Of a DNA stretch of 64,000 bases, positions 55,921 to 64,000 are shown piece by piece. This stretch comes from Polytrichum commune (Eukaryota; Streptophyta; Polytrichopsida; Polytrichales; Polytrichaceae). The translations under genes were made by a program, and so were the position numbers. Location: positions 33,405,501 to 33,469,500 of the forward strand of contig OX485805.1 of the NCBI GenBank assembly GCA_950295325.1, read 5' to 3'. Each line of letters starts with the position of its first letter. Position 1 is the stretch's first letter. The notes below the pieces were generated by a model. The model had not been told where the DNA came from, did no database searches, and saw only the letters and a list, made by a program, of their open reading frames with translations.

Positions 55921-57609
55921 CGGTCTAACTTCGTTAGTATGACACCCTTGATATTACGACACATTTTTGCATGACCAAACTTTTTAGTTCAAAACTCCCT
56001 TTTTTATATGACTACGACACTCGATAATACGACATTTAGAATCTCCGTTTTGTCATATTACAGAGGTAATTAATGCTAAAATTCCTTTCATCTATGTTAT
56101 GTATATTCAAAATACATCCATTTTCACTTGGGGATTACTTGGGAACTTCACTTGTTTTGGGGAACTTAATGATAATTAGGGTTACTAATGTAGAATGGAC
56201 ATGGTTAGGGTTAGAGTGACCTCCTTCTTATTCTTTTGTCAAATTATGAACCTCAAGATGTTTACAACATGGATGAGATTGGATTGTATTTTAGAGCACA
56301 TCCTAATAAAACATTGGTACAAGGGAAGGTGAAGGGTACGTTGGAAGTTACAAAAGGAGCATGTATCACTTGCTCTTGGTGTTAATTCAATTGGGATTGA
56401 TAAGCTGAAGTTGCTTGTGATTTATACGTCCAAGCAACCATGATGTTTTGGAAGGTGGTAGCCTCATGAGTATGTGCGGTAGCACTCAAATGAAACAACT
56501 TGGATGAAGAGGGATATATTTGAAGCTTGGATTTTGCAGCTCAACAATCAGTTCAAAGGTCAAAATCGAAAGGTGATTATGATTTGGGATAATGCATCTT
56601 CATATGTTGTTAGCTCAACCAAAGTTGGTAAGTCTCGTGGTTTGTCAACCTTGGAATTAAGAAACATAAGTTTGGTATTCCTTCCTCCCAATGTTACAAG
56701 CGTAGTTCAACCTCTGGATCAAGGTATAATAGCATCTTTCAAAATTTAGTACAAGAAGAAACTTTTGCATTGGGTTTTATCACAATATGATGATGCTACA
56801 TTGAAGAACTTAAGGAATGTGGTGCTTAGCATCAAACATGCTATCATGTGGAGTTATGAAGTATGGAGCGAGTTGGATGCACAAATAGTCCGGAATTGTT
56901 GGAGGATGGCGGGCATATTACATGCAACATAGAATGTTGATTTTGCCCTAGTTGATGAAAGGGAGGAGAATAGAATGCAAGACGAATCGGATGAACTTGG
57001 TGCTTTGTTTTCAAAGTTGCGATTGGGTGATGATGAGATGTCAATCGAGACTTACATTCAGAGGAAAGGGAAGAGATTACTGAGCTAAAATTGAGTATTG
57101 ATGAGTTGGTGGATGTTGCTTTGGGAATCAATTATGCACAAGGCTTTAATCTTAATGTTGATCTACATTTAGTATATGTGGACGATGTTGCTCCACCTAC
57201 AGTAAAGCTTAGTGATGCTAAACGTCATGCATCGTTGTTGTCTAATTTCTTATTAGACAACTCTTTACATTTTGGGTTAATGAAATTATTAGTTTTCAAA
57301 AGCAAGTAGGGAATTTAGATAAGATGACAATTGCTAACTAGGATAGGCAACACCAAAGATCTTTGAAGTCGTATTTCAAGAGTTCTTGAGAATATTTGTA
57401 TTTGTTTGGAGTTATAAGTTATTATTTCATACAATCTATGTTACTTGAACTTGTTGTATATATTTTTAAGGTCATATTGCTTATGTTTTTGTATTCCCTC
57501 GATAGTACGACAATTTAACGCCATTTGTCATATTAACGAGAAGACGACACCTTGATAATACGACATTTTTTGTGTTTCCCAAACGTGTCATACTAAAGAG
57601 GGAGAACAA
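55921..57609 (+). mobile_element. pogo/Tigger-like Tc1-mariner element, 1,689 bp
   Basis: The ends read CGGTCTAACTTCGTTAGTAT (left) and TTGTTCTCCCTCTTTAGTAT (complement of right), imperfect inverted repeats sharing TTAGTATGACAC. Both are flanked by TA (55,919-55,920 and 57,610-57,611), the Tc1/mariner target. Subterminal copies of GATAATACGACATTT lie at both ends (55,950-56,035 and 57,500-57,575). It encodes a broken DDE transposase, and the N-terminal DNA-binding part seems to be missing. Confidence 0.8.
56230..57309 (+). pseudogene. pogo-type (DDE_1) transposase, frame-broken
   Basis: The translation in shifting frames gives the three catalytic regions in order: YNMDEIGLYFRAHPNKTL (Asp codon at 56,272), VIMIWDNASSY (Asp at 56,588) and LPPNVTSVVQPLDQGIIASF (Asp at 56,717), followed by KKLLHWV and a C-terminal acidic part (DELGALFSKLRLGDDEMS). 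The middle block KLLVIYTSKQP corresponds to the IGKS-x-x-PR motif of pogo/Tigger proteins. A stop after FKI (56,747-56,749), several others upstream and a frame shift near 57,060 destroy the gene. The CENP-B-like helix-turn-helix region expected at the N-terminus is absent. Confidence 0.8.
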
Positions 57610-57611
57610 TA

Positions 57612-59800
57612 TGTCATCTTCACCAATGGGGATGACAACATTATTCATCTTGTATATGTTTCCTTGGCAATGTGTGGTTGTTGTGAAGGAGGCATTCTTC
57701 TATGTGGACATACGTGGTTTGTTTGGTGCCTAGGTCAATGCATGATCCAAGTCAAGTCCTTCCGTGGTATCCACACTCATGAATTACACATTAGGGTCGC
57801 ATCATGTCTTGTGATAGCAGTCCCAAAAACATCATGTCACTGGGGGCCAAATCCAACACTTTGCCTAGGGGAAACCAACACAATCAACCCCTACTCCATT
57901 GTCAAATCAAATATTATTTTGTAATCAACATAATGGTCGATTTCATCGGGAAAATAATAAATTTAAATTTTCTTCCAAGGAAATTTTTGAATTGGTTGAT
58001 CTTGTTGTATGTTAGAAATCAACAAACAAATTACTAAAAAATGATGATAAGCAAAATGCTCAAAAATATGCCACATTTAGAGTCCATGGATTTTCATCTC
58101 TGGTATAAAGTTCATGATTTTATTCTTTAATTACTATGTATGATATAGGGGTAGAAATATGTATTCACTTGGTTTTTCAATGTGCATGGGACGACTTCCT
58201 AAAGATCACACCATGATCCATACATTGGGCCAAAATGGCTATCAAAGATGATCCATACAATATCACAATCAAGATTCTAAACCATAAATATTAGAGTCTA
58301 GAGCCTCCAAAAAAACTACACCTCAAACAACAACTACACATACATGCACTAACAACTTACAACCATTATGCCAAATGTAGTTAGATACTCGTCCTCACCA
58401 TATTGGCATGCATGCTACAATCAAATGGAAACCTCCCTAAGGACGATCCTATGCATACATATTCAAGAATGCCCATCCACTAAGCGCACATTTGCACTTC
58501 AAGCCAACCCCCTCTTAGTAATTACTGCACAAGTTGGAGGGGTGATTCTCTCCTGAAGAATTAACCAACTAGAAAACTCCCACCCTCTATAGTTGAAGAG
58601 AATAAACGTAAAAACTATACTAGATCACCATTAAATTATAACCTCACCTTAATCAAACTAAAACTAGACTGTAAATGGGAGCCAATGCTCCTCCCTTAGA
58701 AATATCCAACTTGTTACCAACATACATTGCCATGGAGCCCACTTGAAAAAAAAATTATTTACTTCCCATAACCTCTTATTTCTCCGCCTACCCCCAACAT
58801 GACTAGCCTCCTAGGGTACATATACGAAAAACAATGAAAATTAGTTGATTCAGCTAGGAAGAGTGGCTTGAAATTTTTGCAATATTTTTCCAAAGATGGA
58901 ATAGAGGAAATGACGAGCAATGCAAGTTGTTATATAATTTTATTCCATGTAGATAATTAGTGATGTTTTCTCAAAGAGGCAAATAAGTCAAATTTCCTAC
59001 TTGTACAATAGAGTCTCCCTAATTTGAGAATCAAAATATCCTGCTCTACATATGAATGCACACAAAGAAGTTAATTGAATGGCATTCAAAAGTGATTGCA
59101 AGTGGTGTGAAACAACACCTATCTGGCCAATTCACTGCATCCTTTTCAAGCCACAACTTTTACAATTAACCATTTTTGGTCCACGCAAGAATCATTGTAC
59201 CCCTTGTCTACTACACTAGAAGTCATCTTCATCTACCCCCCCCCCTCCATTTGAGAATAATCGATAGAAATGAAGAAACATGTATGAGTAGGTATATGAG
59301 TCAAGAAATGGAAATTGATGCCAAATTGAAATGAACATGAGAAATTTCAATAATTCTCAATGAAAATCTTCATGATTTAGACTTAGCATATAATGCTATA
59401 ACAATTTTACTATAAATTCCACTTTTTATACAAACAAGATAAATTTTTGGACATTATAGAACATAAAATCAAACTATAGCATTGCATAGTGCTATCTAGT
59501 AAGTGACAATATTGTTGTAGGTGAAATCTTTGTAAAACTAATGAGGTAATTTTATGCAAATAATATTATGTATACGTGCAAATAATAATTTATCTTGATA
59601 TGAATGGTTTCATACGGGCCCGCATTCTATAAGTTCATATGAAGTATGGGGCATTAGCTAACTTAGCCCCCATCTACTAGAAGATTTAGTTGAGAGCTCC
59701 AAGTTGTATTTTTGGGGAGTTTGATACTTGGAGTTGGCAAATGTAACAAAGCTTGAACTATTCAATCTTCAAGCTCTCAATTAAGGATTTCACATGATGC
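57612..59800. other. AT-rich intergenic DNA
   Basis: Short frames only (57,664-57,924 and 58,368-58,556, plus strand). A C-run lies near 59,237. Nothing recognisable. Confidence 0.5.
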
Positions 59801-60430
59801 CACATCCTATGATAGTGATGTGACGGTGGACCAAAAATGGTCACGTTGGTAGGGTAAATCACTCAATTTACTCAAGGTAAATTAACATGGTCAGCCCTCT
59901 AGTCAATAGTGTGGTCGACTATTACATTGTAATTGACATGGTAATCAACCGCAAAACAAGACTTGACTAAAAAAGAAAAAAATGAAAGTTGAATTTTTTG
60001 GACTATAGATATTGTTGGCTACATGATCCAATGGTTCAAAAATTTTAGAATTTTAGAATTTTTGGTTTAGTAGTTGACCAAAGTAGTTGACTTGAGCAGT
60101 TGACCAAGAGTAATCGACCAAGAATAATCAACTAGCTGGTAGACTACTATTAGTAGTCAACTTCTAAATTTATTAAGAAAAAACAAACCCAAGAAAATGG
60201 AAATCATATGGACACTTAAATCTTGCATCTAACTTAGATCTATGCATATAATTTTAGACCATCTAGAATTATATGGTCTAAAATTTTATAGTTTTTCATA
60301 AGTTTTTGAATTAAAAAAAAATTACAACGTTTGCAAACATCACATCCCAACAAGATGCGATGTGATAGTGTCACGTCATTTGTAACGTGACGTGATTTGA
60401 CGGTTGAGGTCCGCATCACTTACATTTGCA
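59801..60430. repeat. GTTGAC-rich block flanked by GTGACG-rich ends
   Basis: 59,880-60,165 has many GTTGAC/GGTCGAC/AGTCAAC words in both orientations. Flanks near 59,820-59,855 and 60,340-60,415 share GTGATGTGACG/CGTGACGTGA words, including the hairpin GTCACGTCATTTGTAACGTGAC. It may be another non-autonomous element with subterminal repeats; no clean ends or duplication found. Confidence 0.35.
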
Positions 60431-61880
60431 CATCCCTGTTCTCAATAGTTTGACCTACACCGCTTACACTTGTAAATTATTACCAAGTAAAGATGTTAAT
60501 TTATCATAATGTCTAAACAATCAATTCAACCTTTGTTGGTAAAGAAAAGAGATTTATGATAATCAATTACATAACTACATAATTTCAAATAGGATGTGAC
60601 ATTAAACAACATAGTGTAAAGTGGTCATGCTCAATGTAAGATATGAAGGAGGGGGCCTAGAAAATGAGAGGGAAAAGTCCATGGGTAGCTCAAGGTTTTG
60701 ACCTAGAGCTTGTAAAAAATGGCCAACTCTACATAGTATCCATCAAGGTACCATTCAAGCATTATGCACATGGTAAAGTTCAAGCTCCCAACCTAAATGC
60801 TCATGTGTAAAGTTGACATAAGTGCTGGGGGGGGGGGGGGGGGCACTGGCAAAAATGTAGAAAACCACGTGCAAGAAAATGTAAGGTGGATTTTATTCAA
60901 GACACGTAATTTTTATGTTTTTTTTAGATATACAATAGCATCCTTTAAATGTGAATTTGGGAATTATATATGATGTATGGTGTGGTTTAAGTTGTGGTAA
61001 TTTTTTAAAATTTAGATGTAAAGTAGCATAAATAAAATGAAGTTTGGATTTTATTTATTTGTAGGTTCAATGTAAATCATCTGCCATTAGTGGCATTGGA
61101 TAAAAAAATAAGCAAAATATATGTGGACATGTGGATGGATTTGCTCAAACAATCAACTTTGGATGAAAAGTATTGTCATCCGGCGATGGAAGGGTTACTT
61201 GGCTTATTTAGGGTTTCCTAGGGGGTTCAAGAACCATACACAATATGCTAAAGTTTATAGGTGATGGTTGTATGTGTGTAATATGCAAAGTAATATATGC
61301 GCAATGTAATGTATGCATAGTGTATTGTATGCGTAATGTATGTGTAGATTGTTCACACGAAATTTCTACTACTTATAAATAAGATAGGGTGATTATAATT
61401 ATGCGACTCTAAATTTTAAATATAATGATAGGGTGTTAGAAAATACCATCTAGTATAAATTTAGCTACTTATAGGGTGGAAAATATTCAAGGAAGGAAGG
61501 TAACTATCTCCCCCCCTCCCAATAAATAGGGGGTTCTTGCACGTGTATACATAAATCAAGTGTAGGTGCACCCCCCATGCATAAGTGAACTTGAACAAGC
61601 ATGTGTAAGAGGCTCCCCACCAATGAGATGGCTCAATTCTTCACACCAATGAGATGGCTCCTTTCTTCTCAACCTCCCTACATTGAAATATGCAAACAAG
61701 TTGCCCCGGGCTAATTTATTAACGTCCCACACTAATTTTGAGTATTTACTCATACAAAAGACAAATATAGTTATCTATTTTTATTGTAGTTCTATACGGA
61801 TGACATATATGATTTGACCCAAAATGATTTGCATTGGTAAAGAAACAACCTACACGCAAAGACAACCTAATTGCACATAT
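60431..61880. other. AT-rich DNA with a 17-G run
   Basis: The G-run is at 60,827-60,843. 61,265-61,345 is a loose GTAATGTATGCG repetition. No supported gene; a 65-codon minus frame at 61,556-61,753 is unrecognised. Confidence 0.5.
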
Positions 61881-61886
61881 CAATGT

Positions 61887-62189
61887 ACACAAAATATGAT
61901 ATTTAGTGTTTGATTAGATTTAGTGTTTTACCACCCTACTCTGCTCAACACTAATTTTCAATTCTTTGATAATTAGTGTTAGACATAAATGCGCCGCCGC
62001 CGCCTTCCTTGTTGCCACCTCTTTCCTACTAAACACTAAATCCGTGCATGTGACTTTCACATATTACCATAGATGATATTCAGTGTTTGAGTTTACATTT
62101 AATGTTACTTACTTTCATAGGGTTAGTGATATTTAGTGTAGTGTTCGTATTTAGTGTATCTAACACTAAATATCATATTTAGTGTAGTG
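61887..62189. mobile_element. CACTA-like MITE rich in AGTGTT repeats
   Basis: The right end reads as complement CACTACACTAAATATGATAT (ends TAGTG at 62,185-62,189). The left side near 61,887 starts ACACAAAATATGATATTTAG, an imperfect inverted match. About ten ATTTAGTGTT/AACACTAAT words fill the 300 bp. No target duplication is clear and no protein is encoded. Confidence 0.5.
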
Positions 62190-64000
62190 AGTATACTCAA
62201 ATGAGTAGCCCAAACTATAACAAGGATTTCACGTACCTTGAGTTGCATAACAAGAACATGAGACAACTTCCATAAACCTGAGAACTTTTTCTTGAACTAC
62301 ACTAAATTGTCCTATTAGTATGGCTCACCATTTGGAGTTGCGCATTGGTATAACATTTTACTGAGAGTAAGTACCATCTTCTTCTACCCAAGTAACATAA
62401 ATAGTTGGCACGCACACCGAAGAATAAGATAAGAGTTAGTTGGTAGAAAATGTGATTGTTGATAAAAAGTTATAGCATACGTAAAGCAACTCAAAGTCCT
62501 GTACAGTCAGATAACCGCAAAAAGCAACGCAGACGTGGAGCCAAAGGCTGGGAATCTGCCCCCCCTACTACTAAAAATTCAATTAAAGGCAAGTCAACGG
62601 TGCCATGGGGGCAACCGGCTCCCCCACCCAATTGTGCCCTAAGCCGTAGTGTCCACGCGCTCTAGGAAAACCAAGACTTCCAAGCAAGAGTGATTGACAA
62701 CTTTGGCCCCCCCTCCCCCCTTTACTCGTGGCTTCCTATAACAAGTCAATGGCAAATGACATTGCTCCATTATCTCTCTTTATATAGCACTTCCCCGGTT
62801 TCAATACGCATTCGTGGGTGCATTACTACTACAGTTATAAGATATTAACTTGCATTTTCACTCACCCAACACAACTTCTTTTCGGAGTACACTTGGTCAA
62901 CTCCACACTCTAACCTCCCTAATATCATGCTCGTGGTAATCAAAGTGCATGTGATGTTAAGGAAGTTTGCAGTGTTAACATGGGTGCATGATACTATAGA
63001 ATTAGTGTAGCATGTGATATTATGGAATAATACAAAGGCGACATTGCAATAATGACAATGACGACAACGTGATGCGCGCGAGTGTGAGGATAGTGAATTC
63101 TTTGGTGGATTAGTTTAATGTCAAAACCTGTGATATATAGGAGTGAAATGTGACAACAAGGAGGGAGATCTAAGAGAGGGAGTGACATTACAAAGGTTAT
63201 GGTGTAGTGTCATTTATCCAATCATAAAGGCTCAACAATATTCCACCTAACTATTGACGATGATGTATGATATAGGTTGCAGAAAAAAAAACATAAAAGA
63301 CCCTTTAAAATCATAAAATGATAGTAGTATATTTATTTAGAATTTATAGGATGTATTGTCAAATATGTGTAAATTTAGATTTGGATATTGAGATTGTTAT
63401 GACTTGTTATTTGAATATCTACATGTACCTAGGGAAGGGATAATTAAAGTTGTCCCCCTACATGTTCACTTTGAAGAAGTATAATAATAGTAATAATTCA
63501 TGGTATTATAGGATATGAACTCAAATGAGAGAATTTAGGGGTATGTGTATAGAACATGCACATAACCAATGGTTGCAACTTGAATGGTTGAGCACTTTGG
63601 AGTTCATCACAAAGGGCACAAACCATGTGCAAACAAATAGTTTATCCCCTCCTCTTCACTTCCTCTCTCCATCTTTTTCAACCGCTTAAGGTGGCTTCCT
63701 ATGGGTGACTTTCCTAACATATGATTTTCATTCCACCCTACACCTATGATCCACCCCAATCATAGCCGGGATATTTGGGTGAGCCAGATATTTTCAACCA
63801 ACCATGTGGAAACCCAGGGGCTTGCCCTTGGAGGATATAGGTTCCAACTTGCTTGTATAAGGTGTTCACCTTCGAAAGGAGGCAGTAGTTGTTGGGGGGG
63901 CTTCATTCTCATTATGGCCATTTCGGGATTACATATAGATTTAGACCAACTTGAAATTCATAATTCACACCAGTGGCAACATTGGAGTTGTCTTTCTTTC
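62190..64000. other. AT-rich intergenic DNA at the window end
   Basis: Short frames (62,456-62,665 plus; 62,994-63,188 minus) with no recognisable domain. A C-rich patch lies near 62,706-62,720. No repeat structure stands out. Confidence 0.5.

Noticed and set aside
55650-57700. Possible minus-strand reading frame restored across the pogo insertion site
   Set aside because: Excising the element gives only about 55 continuous codons before a stop, with no recognisable motif.
59351-60440. Possible 1-kb hAT element ending CACATCCCTG with duplication TTCTCAAT
   Set aside because: The 8-mer occurs at both sites but the left side does not begin with a matching CAGGG end.

Overview
The window is nuclear DNA of a land plant. 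The evidence is plant-type transposable elements with introns (a CACTA/En-Spm element with TNP2-like and Ptta-like genes, Ty1/copia, hAT, a plant LINE zinc-knuckle remnant, a pogo/Tigger element and a tRNA-derived SINE), a plant AP2/ERF-type DNA-binding domain, GT-AG introns, microsatellites and long AT-rich gene-poor stretches. I cannot name the species. The mix of element types hints at a large, repeat-rich genome, possibly not an angiosperm, but that is a weak inference. No rRNA, tRNA, CRISPR or bacterial-type feature was seen.

Layout. 1-7 kb: AT-rich DNA with a foldback hairpin (1038-1320), a fragment with a trihelix-like motif (2153-2437) and a C-terminal remnant that looks like the end of a reverse-transcriptase-type element (4859-5296). 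7.5-10.6 kb: truncated copia polyprotein on the minus strand, abutting an unidentified multi-exon plus-strand (pseudo)gene and a block of AGTCAT-type repeats. 11-15.8 kb: a broken hAT transposase gene on the minus strand. Its first exon is split by a 667-bp non-autonomous hAT-type element with a perfect 8-bp target duplication. A SINE-like sequence and an unknown plus-strand ORF also lie inside this span.

16,456-30,513: the centrepiece, one 14,058-bp CACTA transposon with 28/29-bp matching terminal inverted repeats and a 3-bp target duplication (CAC). Leftward it encodes a TNP2-type transposase, and within that gene's first intron lies a SET-domain exon that splices in phase to the same zinc-finger first exon. 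Rightward it encodes a Ptta/En-Spm-like protein. Degenerate AGTCAT/ATGACT repeats fill both ends and nearly every intron and spacer. Both transposase genes carry premature stops or frame breaks, so this copy is probably no longer autonomous, while the SET frame is intact.

30.5-39 kb: AT-rich DNA with small inverted repeats, an isolated inverted piece of the same CACTA family (34.6-34.8 kb) and a LINE zinc-knuckle remnant (37.4-37.8 kb). 39,063-40,349: the best candidate host gene, a single-exon 428-residue protein with one AP2/ERF domain; a decayed relative of its N-terminal region lies about 4 kb downstream. 41.9-42.6 kb: a CCCACCCATG minisatellite. 44.7-49.2 kb: less AT-rich, apparently single-copy DNA without a convincing gene. 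50.7-51.2 kb: a 498-bp MITE with 8-bp target duplication. 51.8-53.1 kb: a pair of direct repeats. 55.9-57.6 kb: a 1,689-bp pogo/Tigger-like element flanked by TA. 58-64 kb: AT-rich DNA with an AGTGTT-rich CACTA-like MITE near 62 kb.

Almost everything recognisable is mobile-element sequence. The functional unit of most interest is the CACTA element with its own SET-domain gene. All calls are from reading the sequence; no database search was run.
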